Program-made: the position numbers and the translations under genes
The notes under the pieces: generated by a model
Database searches by the model: none
Told to the model about the DNA's origin: nothing
Seen by the model: the letters and a program-made list of their open reading frames with translations, nothing else
Assembly (NCBI RefSeq): GCF_001742185.1
Contig: NZ_CP015750.1
Location: 2,542,001-2,606,000, forward strand
Reading direction: 5' to 3'
Length of the DNA: 64,000 bases
Source: Pectobacterium wasabiae CFBP 3304
GTDB taxonomy: Bacteria; Pseudomonadota; Gammaproteobacteria; Enterobacterales; Enterobacteriaceae
Shown: one piece after another, positions 1 through 10,011 of the stretch
Numbering within the stretch: the stretch's first letter is position 1
Layout of the letters: each line of letters begins with the position of its first letter

Positions 1-909
1 GGCGTATTGTTATTAGATAAGCCGCAAGGCGTGTCGTCTAATGATGTTTTGCAGAAAGTAAAACGGATTTTTAACGCTAACAGAGCGGGCCATACGGGGG
101 CGTTGGATCCATTAGCAACCGGTATGCTGCCGATTTGTCTTGGGGAAGCGACAAAGTTTTCCCAATATTTGCTGGATTCTGATAAACGCTACCGTGTCAT
201 TGCTCGCCTTGGGCAACGTACCGATACCTCTGATGCCGATGGCAACGTGATTGAAGAACGTGCGATTGGTTTTTCTGCTACGGATCTGGAGCAGGCGTTG
301 GAGAGCTTTCGCGGCACCACGCAGCAAGTGCCATCCATGTACTCGGCGCTGAAATATCAGGGGCGCAAGCTGTATGAGTACGCACGTCAGGGGCTGACGG
401 TTCCGCGTGAAGCACGTGAAATCACCGTTTATGAACTTCAGTTTATTCGCTGGGAAGGCGATGAGCTGGAGCTAGAGATTCACTGCTCGAAAGGGACGTA
501 CATTCGCACCATTATTGACGATCTAGGTGAAAAGCTGGGATGTGGCGCGCATGTGATTTACCTGCGTCGCTTGCAGGTTGCCAAGTACCCTACTGAAAGA
601 ATGGTGACGCTGGAGCAGCTATCGGCGTTGGTCGAGCAGGCTCAGACGCAAGAACATGCACTTTCTCTGACCCTTGACCCGCTACTGATGCCGATGGAAA
701 GCCCGGTTATTGATTTCCCTGAAGTGAATTTGCCGCCCGTTGTTGCAGGCTATTTGAAGCTGGGGCAAGCCGTTCAGGCAGCGAATGCGCCGTTGAACGG
801 CATGGTGAGAATCACCGAGGGCGACGCGCACAAATTTATCGGAATGGGTGAAATTGACGACGAGGGTCGCGTTGCGCCACGGCGTTTGGTCGTTGAGTTT
901 CCGGTGTAA
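1..909 (+). CDS. truB: tRNA pseudouridine(55) synthase TruB (5' partial)
   Basis: Makes pseudouridine 55 in the T-loop of elongator tRNAs in the cytoplasm. The reading frame is open from the first base (GGC GTA TTG), and comparison with E. coli TruB (314 aa, from memory) suggests only about 12 N-terminal residues lie outside the window. Visible landmarks are the catalytic-loop motif [12 protein letters not shown], whose Asp is the nucleophile, the segment [15 protein letters not shown], and a C-terminal PUA-like end [19 protein letters not shown]. It is followed by rpsO, as in the E. coli rbfA-truB-rpsO-pnp cluster. Identity is secure; the start codon is not visible. Confidence 0.97.
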   Translation, partial: GVLLLDKPQGVSSNDVLQKVKRIFNANRAGHTGALDPLATGMLPICLGEATKFSQYLLDSDKRYRVIARLGQRTDTSDADGNVIEERAIGFSATDLEQALESFRGTTQQVPSMYSALKYQGRKLYEYARQGLTVPREAREITVYELQFIRWEGDELELEIHCSKGTYIRTIIDDLGEKLGCGAHVIYLRRLQVAKYPTERMVTLEQLSALVEQAQTQEHALSLTLDPLLMPMESPVIDFPEVNLPPVVAGYLKLGQAVQAANAPLNGMVRITEGDAHKFIGMGEIDDEGRVAPRRLVVEFPV

Positions 910-926
910 ACCCGCCTGTTGCTGCC

Positions 927-955
927 TTGCTATCGCAGTACGCTGAGGGTAGAAT
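927..955 (+). promoter_or_regulatory. Probable rpsO promoter
   Basis: TTGCTA (927-932), a 17-base spacer and TAGAAT (950-955) resemble a sigma-70 promoter in the truB-rpsO gap, placing the rpsO transcript start near 962 and leaving a leader of about 70 nt before the ATG. In E. coli this leader folds into the S15 autoregulatory pseudoknot; I did not model the fold here. Confidence 0.6.
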
Positions 956-1030
956 AGCGCGGCTTGACTATTGGGTGGCTGAATTAGAGATCGGCGCCTG
1001 TTTTTTTATCTATAATGTTGGAGTATTACA

Positions 1031-1300
1031 ATGTCTCTAAGTGTTGAAGCTAAAGCTAAAATCGTAGCAGACTTCGGTCGTGGCACTAACGATAGTGGTT
1101 CTACTGAAGTTCAGGTTGCTTTGCTGACTGCGCAGATCAACCATCTGCAAGGCCACTTTTCTGAGCACAAAAAAGATCACCACAGCCGTCGTGGTCTGCT
1201 GCGTATGGTTTCTCAGCGTCGTAAGCTGCTGGACTACCTGAAGCGTAAAGATGTAGCACGTTACACCAGCCTGATTGCACGTCTGGGTCTGCGTCGCTAA
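1031..1300 (+). CDS. rpsO: 30S ribosomal protein S15
   Basis: Primary 16S rRNA-binding protein of the small-subunit platform that also represses its own translation by binding its mRNA leader in E. coli. The 89 aa length equals the family norm. The protein is almost colinear with E. coli S15, including the rRNA-contact stretch [19 protein letters not shown] and the C-terminus RLGLRR. The ATG at 1031 has GGAG at 1020-1023, seven bases upstream. It has its own promoter, lies between truB and pnp, and is followed directly by a strong terminator, so pnp is probably expressed partly by read-through and partly from its own promoter. Confidence 0.98.
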   Translation: MSLSVEAKAKIVADFGRGTNDSGSTEVQVALLTAQINHLQGHFSEHKKDHHSRRGLLRMVSQRRKLLDYLKRKDVARYTSLIARLGLRR

Positions 1301-1319
1301 GTCTTCTGAGTTTCAGTGG

Positions 1320-1346
1320 GAAGGGGCCTCTTTTGGCCCCTTTCTT
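1320..1346 (+). terminator. rpsO intrinsic terminator
   Basis: A perfect 8-bp stem, AAGGGGCC (1321-1328) with GGCCCCTT (1335-1342), closes a 6-base loop and is followed by a short T-rich run. It starts 20 bases after the rpsO stop. Confidence 0.88.
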
Positions 1347-1414
1347 CTAGGAAGCATCAGCAAAACAGAGTAATGTATTGTTGTTAATAGGATCTTGCAT
1401 TACAGAGGTTCGCG

Positions 1415-1467
1415 CGGCTAATGAGAGGCTTTATCTGCATAAGCAAGATAAGGGTTGTCATTAGTCG
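1415..1467 (+). promoter_or_regulatory. pnp leader hairpin, candidate RNase III processing site
   Basis: CGGCTAATGA (1415-1424) pairs with TCATTAGTCG (1458-1467), and inside it CTTTATCT pairs with AGATAAGG, giving a long imperfect duplex about 80 bases before the pnp start. In E. coli the pnp leader carries such a duplex, which RNase III cleaves and through which PNPase represses its own mRNA. Position and shape match that system; the cleavage itself is inferred. The Rfam sRNA SraG is antisense to this interval in E. coli, but nothing here proves it. Confidence 0.72.
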
Positions 1468-1549
1468 TGAGAATGTAGTGTAAAGGTCGGGAGTTCACTG
1501 GTGCGTTTATCTTGAATACGTGTAACGTGCCCCAGCTAAGGATATTATT

Positions 1550-3670
1550 TTGCTGAATCCGATCGTTCGTAAGTTTCAATATGGTCAGCATACCGTCACG
1601 TTAGAGACCGGTATGATGGCACGCCAGGCTACCGCCGCTGTGATGGTAAGCATGGATGATACAGCGGTATTCGTTACCGTTGTCGGCGCTAAAAGCGCTA
1701 AACCCGGACAAAGTTTCTTCCCGTTGACGGTTAACTATCAGGAGCGTACCTACGCTGCTGGGCGTTTCCCTGGTGGTTTTTTCCGCCGTGAAGGTCGTCC
1801 AAGCGAAGGTGAAACGCTGACCTCTCGTCTGATTGACCGCCCAATTCGCCCGCTGTTCCCAGAAGGTTTCCTGAATGAAGTTCAGGTGATTGCGACCGTC
1901 GTTTCCGTTAACCCACAGGTTAACCCTGACATCGTTGCCATGATTGGTGCCTCTGCGGCGCTGAGCCTGTCTGGTATTCCATTCAACGGCCCTATCGGTG
2001 TTGCACGTGTCGGTTACCTGAATGACCAATATGTCCTGAACCCAACGATGGATGAGCTGAAAGAAAGCCGTCTGGATCTGGTGGTTGCAGGTACAGAAGG
2101 CGCGGTTCTGATGGTGGAATCCGAAGCTGAAGTGCTGAGTGAAGATCAGATGCTGGGTGCGGTAGTGTTTGGTCACGAGCAACAGCAGATCGTTATCCAG
2201 AACATCAACTCACTGGTTGCTGAAGCAGGCAAACCGAAGTGGGAATGGCATGCGCCAGAAGTTAACGTTTCTTTAGAGCAGCGTGTACAGGCTTTGTCTG
2301 AAGCACGTCTGGGTGACGCTTACCGCATCACTGAAAAACAGGAGCGTTATGCACAAGTTAACGTCATCAAATCTGATGTTGTTGCTGCGCTGCAAGCCGA
2401 AGACGAAACGCTGAATGCGGGTGATATCCAGGAAATCCTGGGTAACGTTGAGAAAAACGTCGTGCGTAGCCGCGTACTGGCTGGCGAACCGCGTATCGAT
2501 GGCCGTGAAAAAGATATGATTCGCGGTCTGGATGTGCGTACTGGCGTACTGCCGCGCACCCACGGTTCTGCACTGTTCACCCGTGGCGAAACGCAGGCGT
2601 TGGTCACTGCAACGTTGGGGACTGAGCGTGATGCGCAGAATATTGACGAACTGACCGGTGAACGTACCGATCGCTTCCTGCTGCACTACAACTTCCCTCC
2701 GTACTCTGTCGGTGAAACCGGTATGGTCGGTTCGCCTAAACGTCGTGAAATTGGTCACGGTCGTCTGGCTAAGCGCGGCGTACTGGCAGTTATGCCGAAG
2801 GCAAACGAATTCCCGTACACCGTGCGTGTGGTCTCTGAAATCACGGAGTCCAATGGTTCTTCTTCCATGGCGTCTGTCTGCGGTGCTTCTCTGGCACTGA
2901 TGGATGCAGGTGTACCGATCAAATCAGCCGTTGCGGGTATCGCGATGGGTCTGGTGAAAGAAGGCGACAACTTTGTTGTTCTGTCCGACATTCTGGGTGA
3001 CGAAGACCACCTGGGTGATATGGACTTTAAAGTTGCTGGTAGCCGTGAAGGTATCACCGCGCTGCAAATGGATATCAAGATCGAAGGGATTACCCGTGAG
3101 ATCATGCAGGTTGCTTTGAATCAAGCCAAAGGTGCGCGTTTGCACATTCTGGGTGTGATGGAGCTGGCAATCAGCACACCGCGTGGCGATATCTCCGAAT
3201 TTGCACCGCGTATTCACACCATCAAAATCAGTACCGATAAGATCAAAGACGTGATCGGTAAAGGTGGTTCTGTGATCCGTGCGCTGACTGAAGAGACGGG
3301 CACGACTATTGAAATTGAAGACGATGGTACTGTGAAGATCGCTTCAACCGACGGCGAAAAAGCGAAACATGCAATTCGTCGTATTGAAGAGATCACTGCC
3401 GAAATCGAAGTCGGCCGCGTGTATCAGGGTAAAGTGACCCGCATCGTTGATTTTGGTGCTTTCGTCGCTATTGGCGGCGGCAAAGAAGGCCTGGTGCATA
3501 TTTCTCAGATCGCTGACAAGCGCGTAGAGAAAGTAACTGACTATCTGCAGATGGGTCAGGAAGTGCCGGTCAAGGTTCTGGAAGTTGATCGTCAGGGCCG
3601 CGTGCGCTTAAGTATCAAAGAAGCCAATGTGCAAACTCAGGAAGCGGCAGCTCCGTCTTCTGAGGAATAA
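1550..3670 (+). CDS. pnp: Polyribonucleotide nucleotidyltransferase (PNPase)
   Basis: Trimeric phosphorolytic 3'-5' exoribonuclease, a core enzyme of the RNA degradosome. The 706 aa chain (E. coli about 711) shows the family order: first RNase PH domain (about 1-220), linker, second RNase PH domain (about 310-540), KH domain with the [15 protein letters not shown] loop (about 560-620) and S1 domain starting [18 protein letters not shown] (about 620-690). Translation starts at TTG 1550, as in E. coli, because the [13 protein letters not shown]-terminus matches and AAGGAT precedes it. The structured leader upstream implies autoregulation. The C-terminal acidic tail is slightly shorter than in E. 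coli. Confidence 0.98.
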   Translation: MLNPIVRKFQYGQHTVTLETGMMARQATAAVMVSMDDTAVFVTVVGAKSAKPGQSFFPLTVNYQERTYAAGRFPGGFFRREGRPSEGETLTSRLIDRPIRPLFPEGFLNEVQVIATVVSVNPQVNPDIVAMIGASAALSLSGIPFNGPIGVARVGYLNDQYVLNPTMDELKESRLDLVVAGTEGAVLMVESEAEVLSEDQMLGAVVFGHEQQQIVIQNINSLVAEAGKPKWEWHAPEVNVSLEQRVQALSEARLGDAYRITEKQERYAQVNVIKSDVVAALQAEDETLNAGDIQEILGNVEKNVVRSRVLAGEPRIDGREKDMIRGLDVRTGVLPRTHGSALFTRGETQALVTATLGTERDAQNIDELTGERTDRFLLHYNFPPYSVGETGMVGSPKRREIGHGRLAKRGVLAVMPKANEFPYTVRVVSEITESNGSSSMASVCGASLALMDAGVPIKSAVAGIAMGLVKEGDNFVVLSDILGDEDHLGDMDFKVAGSREGITALQMDIKIEGITREIMQVALNQAKGARLHILGVMELAISTPRGDISEFAPRIHTIKISTDKIKDVIGKGGSVIRALTEETGTTIEIEDDGTVKIASTDGEKAKHAIRRIEEITAEIEVGRVYQGKVTRIVDFGAFVAIGGGKEGLVHISQIADKRVEKVTDYLQMGQEVPVKVLEVDRQGRVRLSIKEANVQTQEAAAPSSEE

Positions 3671-3693
3671 CGACTGTTAGAAAACGGTCTTAT

Positions 3694-3722
3694 GGCACCT
3701 TGCCTGATTATGGCAAGGTGCC
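3694..3722 (+). promoter_or_regulatory. Perfect 11-bp hairpin between pnp and nlpI
   Basis: GGCACCTTGCC (3694-3704) and GGCAAGGTGCC (3712-3722) pair perfectly around a 7-base loop, 23 bases after the pnp stop. No T-run follows (GTGTATATCG), so it is more likely an mRNA 3'-end stabiliser or processing element than an efficient intrinsic terminator. Confidence 0.6.
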
Positions 3723-3807
3723 GTGTATATCGTAAGGGTATGGATGTCCTTGCGTTGAGCGGTCCGGGACAGGATGTTCATCCAATGTTTGTCTTCGGGA
3801 GTGGGAA

Positions 3808-4692
3808 ATGAAGCCTTTCTTGCGCTGGTGTTATGTTGCAACAGCACTCATGCTGGTAGGATGCAGCAACACGGATTGGCGTAAAGACGCAGTATTGGCG
3901 ATTCCGTTACAGCCGACTTTGCAGCAGGAAGTGATCCTGGCACGCATGGAACAAATCCTTGCAAGCCGGGCATTAACCGATGATGAGCGAGCACAGCTAT
4001 TATATGAGCGCGGAGTGCTGTATGATAGTCTCGGGTTACGGGCATTGGCGCGGAATGATTTTTCACAAGCGCTGACGATCCGCCCTGATATTCCAGAAGT
4101 TTTTAACTACTTGGGTATCTATTTAACGCAGGCAGGCAATTTTGATGCTGCCTATGAAGCGTTTGATTCTGTACTAGAGCTTGATCCAACTTACAATTAC
4201 GCGCGTTTAAACCGTGGCATCGCTTTGTATTATGGCGGTCGCTATCTGTTAGCGCAGGATGATCTGCTGGCGTTTTATCGAGACGATCCGAATGATCCTT
4301 TCCGTTCGTTGTGGCTGTATCTTGTGGAGCGAGAAATCAATCCAGAGGCGGCCAAGATTGCGTTGAAGAAACGCTATGACGACGTAAAGAAAGGGCCTTG
4401 GGGATGGAATATTGTCGAATTCTACCTGGGTAGTATCAGTGAAAAAACACTGATGCAGCGGTTACAGGAAGAAGCTACGAATAACACTTCGCTCGCTGAG
4501 CATCTCAGTGAAACTGACTTCTATTTAGGTAAGCACTACCTAAGTCTGGGGGACAAGAACACCGCCTTGGCGCTGTTCAAGCTGACGGTTGCCAACAATG
4601 TCCATAACTTTGTTGAGCACCGCTATGCATTGTTGGAATTGGCGCTATTAGGCCAAGAGCAAGACGACCTATCAGGATCGGACCAGCAATAG
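3808..4692 (+). CDS. nlpI: Lipoprotein NlpI
   Basis: Outer-membrane lipoprotein that in E. coli acts as adaptor for the protease Prc and as scaffold for murein endopeptidases. The 294 aa chain has a lipoprotein signal with lipobox LVGC (Cys19), then tetratricopeptide repeats visible in [40 protein letters not shown] and [20 protein letters not shown]. Length equals E. coli NlpI. The ATG at 3808 follows a GGGAG ribosome site. It lies between pnp and deaD as in E. coli. A conservative change in the lipobox (LAGC in E. coli) is the only oddity. Confidence 0.97.
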   Translation: MKPFLRWCYVATALMLVGCSNTDWRKDAVLAIPLQPTLQQEVILARMEQILASRALTDDERAQLLYERGVLYDSLGLRALARNDFSQALTIRPDIPEVFNYLGIYLTQAGNFDAAYEAFDSVLELDPTYNYARLNRGIALYYGGRYLLAQDDLLAFYRDDPNDPFRSLWLYLVEREINPEAAKIALKKRYDDVKKGPWGWNIVEFYLGSISEKTLMQRLQEEATNNTSLAEHLSETDFYLGKHYLSLGDKNTALALFKLTVANNVHNFVEHRYALLELALLGQEQDDLSGSDQQ

Positions 4693-4727
4693 CTGACGAA
4701 CACGTAATCAGCCTGAAAAACTTCGGT

Positions 4728-4756
4728 TATCACCTTCACGGGTGAGGGCTTTTTTG
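4728..4756 (+). terminator. Terminator after nlpI
   Basis: A short stem (TCACC with GGTGA around a TTCAC-type loop, 4730-4745) is followed by GGGCTTTTTTG. It sits 36 bases past the nlpI stop and 40 bases before yrbN. The stem is short, so partial read-through to deaD is likely. Confidence 0.68.
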
Positions 4757-4796
4757 TTCGCTTTTTAATCCAATTTGAGCCGGTTCACACTTTTCA

Positions 4797-4874
4797 ATGA
4801 AAATGACTGAAAATTTTCACGACGAGTTATGTAGACTGGCCGCCATATTTAATGAGGCACGTGTACATGACTGA
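4797..4874 (+). CDS. yrbN: Small protein YrbN
   Basis: A 25-codon ORF beginning [16 protein letters not shown] and ending EARVHD. I recognise it as YrbN, a short conserved ORF that lies just upstream of deaD in E. coli. Its stop overlaps the preferred deaD start in ATGACTGA (4867-4874), the geometry of translational coupling, so it probably acts as a leader peptide that passes ribosomes to deaD. No strong ribosome site precedes its ATG. There is no recognised domain and a function as a protein is unknown. Confidence 0.85.
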   Translation: MKMTENFHDELCRLAAIFNEARVHD

Positions 4875-6765
4875 TTTACTTATTTCTTTTTCTGATTTGG
4901 GGCTGTCTGCTCCTATTATTAATGCCCTGACCGATCTGGGCTATGAAAAACCATCGCCGATTCAGGCTGAATGTATTCCTCACCTGCTGAACGGTCGTGA
5001 TGTGCTAGGTATGGCACAGACCGGCAGTGGTAAAACTGCGGCTTTTGCTCTGCCATTACTCAATAATTTAAAACCTGAGTTAAAAGCACCGCAGATGCTG
5101 GTGTTGGCTCCAACCCGTGAGCTGGCCGTTCAGGTTGCTGAAGCCTGTAATGATTTTGCTAAACATATGCACGGCGTTAACGTTGTTGCCCTGTACGGCG
5201 GCCAGCGTTATGACGTTCAACTGCGCGCTTTGCGTGGTGGGGCACAGATCGTTGTTGGTACTCCTGGTCGTCTGCTGGATCACCTGAAACGCGGTACGCT
5301 GGATCTGTCCAACCTGAGTGGTTTGGTACTGGACGAAGCAGATGAAATGCTGCGTATGGGCTTCATCGAAGATGTTGAAAACATCATGGCTCAGATCCCT
5401 GCTACGCATCAGACTGCGCTGTTCTCTGCAACCATGCCGGAAGCGATTCGCCGTATTACGCGCCGTTTCATGAAAGATCCACAGGAAGTTCGTATCCAAT
5501 CAAGCGTGACTACGCGTCCAGACATCAGCCAGAGCTACTGGACGGTGCAGGGTATGCGTAAAAATGAAGCGTTGGTACGTTTCCTGGAAGCAGAAGATTT
5601 TGATGCGGCGATTATTTTCGTTCGTACCAAGAACGCAACGCTGGAAGTGGCTGAAGCGCTGGAACGCAGTGGTTACAATAGTGCAGCGCTGAACGGTGAC
5701 ATGAATCAGGCACTGCGTGAGCAAACGCTGGAGCGTCTGAAAGATGGTCGTCTGGATATCCTGATTGCGACCGACGTTGCGGCACGTGGTCTGGACGTTG
5801 AGCGTATCAGTCTGGTAGTGAACTACGATATCCCGATGGATGCCGAGTCTTACGTCCACCGTATTGGCCGTACCGGTCGTGCTGGTCGTGCAGGTCGTGC
5901 ACTGCTGTTTGTAGAAAACCGCGAGCGTCGCCTGTTGCGCAACGTTGAACGTACAATGAAGCTGACAATTCCTGAAGTGGAATTGCCAAATGCGGAATTA
6001 CTGGGACAACGTCGCTTGGCTAAGTTTGCCGCTAAAGTACAGCAGCAACTGGAAAGCAGCGATCTGGACATGTACCGCGCGCTGTTGACGAAGCTGCAAC
6101 CGCAGGAAGAGCTGGATATCGAAACTCTGGCTGCCGCGCTGTTGAAAATGGCACAGGGCGAACGTCCTCTGATTCTGCCACCGGATCCAGCATTCCGCCC
6201 TCGCCGCGAATTCCGCGATCGTGATGAGTCTCGTAGTGATTCACGTGGCGATCGTCGCCGCGATCCGCGTGATTCTCGCGAAAGCCGTGACGGTGACCGT
6301 CCACAGCGTCGTGAGCGTCGTGAGTCGGGTGAGATGGAACTGTATCGTATCGAAGTGGGTCGCGATGACGGTGTTGAAGTTCGCCACATTGTTGGTGCTA
6401 TCGCCAACGAAGGGGATATCAGCAGCCGCTACATTGGTAACATCAAGCTGTTCGGGTCTCACTCAACGATCGAACTGCCGAAAGGTATGCCGGGCGACCT
6501 GTTATCACACTTTACCCGCACGCGTATTCTGAACAAACCAATGAATATGCAATTGCTGGGTGATGCAGTCGCACAGCCAGAACGTCGTGGCGGTGGCCGT
6601 CCTGCTGGCGCGGGTGGCGAGCGTCGTGATGGCGCAGCTCCACGTCGCTCTTTCGGCGGTGGTGAACGCCGTGAAGGCAATGGTAATGGCGGTGAGCGTC
6701 GCGAACGTTCTTTCAATCGTGATGCTGCCCCACGTGCTCCACGTCGTCGTCCTGCTGACGCGTAA
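4867..6765 (+). CDS. deaD: ATP-dependent RNA helicase DeaD/CsdA
   Basis: DEAD-box helicase for large-subunit assembly and mRNA unwinding, most needed in the cold. Visible motifs in order: Q motif [18 protein letters not shown], Ia [30 protein letters not shown] and [24 protein letters not shown] DbpA/CsdA-type RNA-binding region follows ([22 protein letters not shown]), then a basic Arg/Gly-rich tail. I choose ATG 4867 (632 aa) because it has GAGG nine bases upstream and overlaps the yrbN stop. An in-frame ATG at 4852 has no ribosome site. A strong terminator follows. Confidence 0.97.
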   Translation: MTDLLISFSDLGLSAPIINALTDLGYEKPSPIQAECIPHLLNGRDVLGMAQTGSGKTAAFALPLLNNLKPELKAPQMLVLAPTRELAVQVAEACNDFAKHMHGVNVVALYGGQRYDVQLRALRGGAQIVVGTPGRLLDHLKRGTLDLSNLSGLVLDEADEMLRMGFIEDVENIMAQIPATHQTALFSATMPEAIRRITRRFMKDPQEVRIQSSVTTRPDISQSYWTVQGMRKNEALVRFLEAEDFDAAIIFVRTKNATLEVAEALERSGYNSAALNGDMNQALREQTLERLKDGRLDILIATDVAARGLDVERISLVVNYDIPMDAESYVHRIGRTGRAGRAGRALLFVENRERRLLRNVERTMKLTIPEVELPNAELLGQRRLAKFAAKVQQQLESSDLDMYRALLTKLQPQEELDIETLAAALLKMAQGERPLILPPDPAFRPRREFRDRDESRSDSRGDRRRDPRDSRESRDGDRPQRRERRESGEMELYRIEVGRDDGVEVRHIVGAIANEGDISSRYIGNIKLFGSHSTIELPKGMPGDLLSHFTRTRILNKPMNMQLLGDAVAQPERRGGGRPAGAGGERRDGAAPRRSFGGGERREGNGNGGERRERSFNRDAAPRAPRRRPADA

Positions 6766-6833
6766 GCATATTGTTACAACAAGAAATAAAATATCGTTGT
6801 TGAGATATTTATCAACTTGACCTTTTTTGTTAT

Positions 6834-6864
6834 AAAAACGACCCATTAATGGGTCGTTTTTTTT
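6834..6864 (+). terminator. deaD intrinsic terminator
   Basis: AAAACGACCCAT (6835-6846) pairs with the mirrored ATGGGTCGTTTT, followed by a run of eight T. Strong rho-independent signal about 70 bases after the deaD stop. Confidence 0.93.
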
Positions 6865-7042
6865 GCTGTAAAATATCTTTTTTTCTTCTTAAGTCATTAT
6901 TAATGATGTCAGTGTATTCTTGATTAAATTTAATGAAGTAAGTTTTACTCAGCGTGGACAATGATAATTCCTATATGGTGACCTCGCTGCTGAATTCTTC
7001 GAAACGTCTAATCAATATCTTTTTACTTAAGGGATAATTTAA

Positions 7043-8761
7043 GTGGTTGAATATTCAAGAAATAATAAATTTAGCTGGAGTGCGCTCATTTCCTTACTGC
7101 TCTTTTTATGGTCTTTCTCTTGCGCGCTGCAATTATGGATTGTATTAAGTGGACACAGTGGGACTACGGGGTTACGAGACTCTCTACTATATAGTCTACT
7201 TTGGTTGGTCCCTTTGCTTTTCTTTCCTCAGTATACGCGCAGGATTGCTGCTGTTTTAGGTATCGTGCTATGGGTTCCTTCCGCGATCGCTATCTGTTAT
7301 TACTCAATCTATAAACAGGAATTTTCACAGAGTGTCCTGTTTGTTATTTTTGAATCTAACACAACAGAAGCCACTGAGTTCCTGAGTCAGTATTTCAGTT
7401 TAAAGATGATTGCTGTGTTAGTTGCTTATACGGCAATAGTTTTTCTACTGTGGAAAAAATTACGTCCTGTTTATGTCACTACAGCAGCCAAAATAGTGGC
7501 ATCTTTGCTGATTTTTTCAGTATTGTTTGCCGTACCTGTATATAAGAAATTATTTACTCAGAAAATATCTATCGAGGATACTACGGGCTACATTGCAGGT
7601 CGCATGGCAACTACCGCTCCTTGGCAATTTCTATCCAGCTATATTGAGTACCAACAGCAGTTAGAAAGCATGACCGAGATGCTACAGCAGAATGCAGCTC
7701 TCCCTCCGTTAGAGAATCTAAAAGACGTAAATGGTGATACACCACGCACCTTAGTACTGGTTATTGGTGAGTCAACCACGAGTAGCCGTATGAGCCTTTA
7801 TGGTTATTCTCGCCCGACAACACCTCGCTTGGATGCATTGCATAAGACTGATCCGAATCTCATTGTGTTCAATGATGTCGTGACATCTCGGCCTTATACT
7901 ATCGAAATCCTGCAACAGTCCCTGACCTTTGCGGACGAACAAAATCCGGATTTATATCTCAGTAAACCTTCAATGATGAATATGATGAAGCAAGCGGGAT
8001 ATAAAACATTTTGGATCACCAATCAGCAGACGATGACTAAGCGTAATACCATGTTAACGGTGTTTTCGCAGCAAACGGACAAACAGTTTTATTTGAATAA
8101 CCAACGCACACAAAGTGTAAGACAATATGACGATGTCGTATTATCTCCTTTTCAAGAAGTGCTTGCGGATCCTGCTTCGAAAAAATTTATTGTCGTTCAT
8201 TTATTGGGAACACATATGAACTACAAATACCGTTACCCAGATGATTTTGACAAATTCAATGGCCGTGATGGTACGCCTGCTGGTCTGACCGACAGTGAAG
8301 TCGAAGTATATAATCATTATGATAATGCAGAGTTATATAACGATTACATTGTTGATACACTGATTAAAACATTTGAAAAAAGTAAGCCAAATGGTTTTCT
8401 TGTCTATTTCTCCGATCATGGTGAAGACGTTTATGAAACACCGCCTCATAGTGTGTTAGGGCGTAACGAAGCGGCACCGACACGTGCAATGTACACTATT
8501 CCATTTATGGTTTGGATGTCACCGGAATGGCGTAAAAACCATACTACCGACTACTCTAAGTATGTTGATCGTAAGTACAGCAATGCGCACCTTATCCATA
8601 CTTGGTCTGACTTGTCTGGGTTAAGCTACAATATCTTTGAGCCTGCAAAAAGTATAGTAAACCCAGATTTTAAAGAGGCGGAACGTTGGATTGGGAACCC
8701 TTATGATAAGAAAGGCTTGAGAACATTTGATAGCCTACCTACGACCGTCGATGGGAAATAA
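7043..8761 (+). CDS. eptC: Phosphoethanolamine transferase EptC/CptA-like
   Basis: Inner-membrane enzyme of the sulfatase/EptA superfamily that transfers phosphoethanolamine from phosphatidylethanolamine to a lipopolysaccharide acceptor; E. coli EptC and Salmonella CptA act on core heptose I. The 572 aa chain has about five N-terminal membrane segments (first 170 residues) and a periplasmic catalytic domain with VIGESTTSSRMSLYGY, whose Thr is the usual nucleophile, and the metal motif SDHGED. It is nearly colinear with E. coli EptC. GTG 7043 follows GGGA at 7031-7034. In E. coli, mtr occupies this position and eptC is elsewhere. The exact acceptor here is inferred. Confidence 0.88.
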   Translation: MVEYSRNNKFSWSALISLLLFLWSFSCALQLWIVLSGHSGTTGLRDSLLYSLLWLVPLLFFPQYTRRIAAVLGIVLWVPSAIAICYYSIYKQEFSQSVLFVIFESNTTEATEFLSQYFSLKMIAVLVAYTAIVFLLWKKLRPVYVTTAAKIVASLLIFSVLFAVPVYKKLFTQKISIEDTTGYIAGRMATTAPWQFLSSYIEYQQQLESMTEMLQQNAALPPLENLKDVNGDTPRTLVLVIGESTTSSRMSLYGYSRPTTPRLDALHKTDPNLIVFNDVVTSRPYTIEILQQSLTFADEQNPDLYLSKPSMMNMMKQAGYKTFWITNQQTMTKRNTMLTVFSQQTDKQFYLNNQRTQSVRQYDDVVLSPFQEVLADPASKKFIVVHLLGTHMNYKYRYPDDFDKFNGRDGTPAGLTDSEVEVYNHYDNAELYNDYIVDTLIKTFEKSKPNGFLVYFSDHGEDVYETPPHSVLGRNEAAPTRAMYTIPFMVWMSPEWRKNHTTDYSKYVDRKYSNAHLIHTWSDLSGLSYNIFEPAKSIVNPDFKEAERWIGNPYDKKGLRTFDSLPTTVDGK

Positions 8762-8790
8762 GCCATCATCCATAATTAGCTAATTTTTCT

Positions 8791-8826
8791 AAACACAACG
8801 TCCGGTGAAAGCCGGACGTTGTGTTT
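8791..8826. terminator. Bidirectional terminator between eptC and yhbW
   Basis: A perfect 15-bp stem, AAACACAACGTCCGG with CCGGACGTTGTGTTT, and 6-base loop. It has A at one side and T at the other, so it can serve both converging genes. Confidence 0.85.
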
Positions 8827-8837
8827 ACAACGTTTCA

Positions 8838-9845
8838 TCACAGCGTCTTCTGCACATCCATCGCTATTTCAAACGATTGCAATCGTGCCTGATGGTCAAA
8901 GATTTGACCATTGATCATCACTTCATCCGCCTGTGTTTCACGCAAAAGACTCTGTAATCCATGACGTACCTTGGCGCTATCACCGACAATCGACAGCCGT
9001 AGGGCTTGCTCTGCGCCAAATTGTTCAGCAGGTGACCCAACTGTATCGATGTTTTCTACCGGCGCGGGTAACGGCCCCGGTGTGCCACGGCGCAGGTTGA
9101 TGAACTGTTGCTGCATCGAGGTGAAGAGGAAGCGTGCATCCCGATCGCTATCGGCTGCTACCACATTGACGCACACCATCGCGTAGGGCTTGGCGTGAGT
9201 GGCCGAAGGAATAAAGTTTTCGCGGTAGAGGCGGAATGCTTCCAGCAGCATATCGGGGGCGAAATGGGCGGCGAAGGCGAAAGGTAAACCCAATCTTGCC
9301 GCTAGCTGTGCGCTGTACAGACTTGATCCCAATAGCCAAATCGGAACGTGTAGACCTTGTCCCGGGACGGCCTGCACCGCCTGACCCGGCTGTGTATCAG
9401 CGAAGTAACGTTGCAGTTCCTGCACATCGCGTGGGAAATCGTCAATATCGGCATTAAGGTGACGGCGCAGCGCCATCATAGTGCGTTGATCGGTGCCGGG
9501 CGCGCGGCCTAATCCTAAATCGATACGGCCGGGATACAGTGATTCCAGCGTACCGAACTGCTCGGCGATAACGAGCGGTGAGTGGTTCGGTAACATTACG
9601 CCACCAGAACCGAGACGGATGCGCTGCGTGCCCGAGGCAAGATAGCCGAGGAGCACTGATGTCGCTGCGCTGGCGATACCGGTCATACTGTGGTGTTCCG
9701 CCAGCCAATAGCGGTGATAGCCCCATTTTTCTGTATGTTGCGCCAGATCCAGCGAACGGTGGAAGGCTTCACGCGCTGTCGCGCCTTGCGGAATCGGTGC
9801 AAGATCGAGGACGGAAAATACAGCGGATTGAGAAGATGTGGACAT
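8838..9845 (-). CDS. yhbW: Luciferase-like flavin monooxygenase YhbW
   Basis: Member of the bacterial-luciferase-like (LLM) FMN-dependent oxidoreductase family; the substrate of E. coli YhbW is unknown. The ATG at 9845 gives 335 aa, the E. coli length, beginning [19 protein letters not shown], with GTGAG nearby; a GTG at 9878 would add 11 residues. Family landmarks are the TIM-barrel segments [20 protein letters not shown] and [20 protein letters not shown], and [20 protein letters not shown]. Its order beside ubiV-ubiU matches E. coli, suggesting old linkage but not proving a role in quinone chemistry. Confidence 0.9.
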   Translation of the reverse strand: MSTSSQSAVFSVLDLAPIPQGATAREAFHRSLDLAQHTEKWGYHRYWLAEHHSMTGIASAATSVLLGYLASGTQRIRLGSGGVMLPNHSPLVIAEQFGTLESLYPGRIDLGLGRAPGTDQRTMMALRRHLNADIDDFPRDVQELQRYFADTQPGQAVQAVPGQGLHVPIWLLGSSLYSAQLAARLGLPFAFAAHFAPDMLLEAFRLYRENFIPSATHAKPYAMVCVNVVAADSDRDARFLFTSMQQQFINLRRGTPGPLPAPVENIDTVGSPAEQFGAEQALRLSIVGDSAKVRHGLQSLLRETQADEVMINGQIFDHQARLQSFEIAMDVQKTL

Positions 9846-9980
9846 AATATGGCTCACTTTGTTGTTCACTGACTCCACCCATGTGGTGGATGCTAACGCC
9901 GTCAGTCAATGATGAAAGTCAGAGCAGTATGCGGGAATGTTGCAGCGCTATGTAATTCAAAAGGTGCGTTTAGCAAGGAA

Positions 9981-9998
9981 AGGGCGGTTGGCCGCCCT
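9981..9998. terminator. Hairpin after ubiV
   Basis: AGGGCGG (9981-9987) pairs with CCGCCCT (9992-9998). On the minus strand it lies just beyond the ubiV stop and is followed by TTCCTTGC, so it may end the ubiU-ubiV transcript. The T-run is weak. Confidence 0.45.
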
Positions 9999-10011
9999 GA
10001 TTGAATGTGAA

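Noticed and set aside
4852..4866. Upstream ATG for deaD
   Set aside because: No ribosome site; the ATG at 4867 has GAGG and overlaps the yrbN stop.
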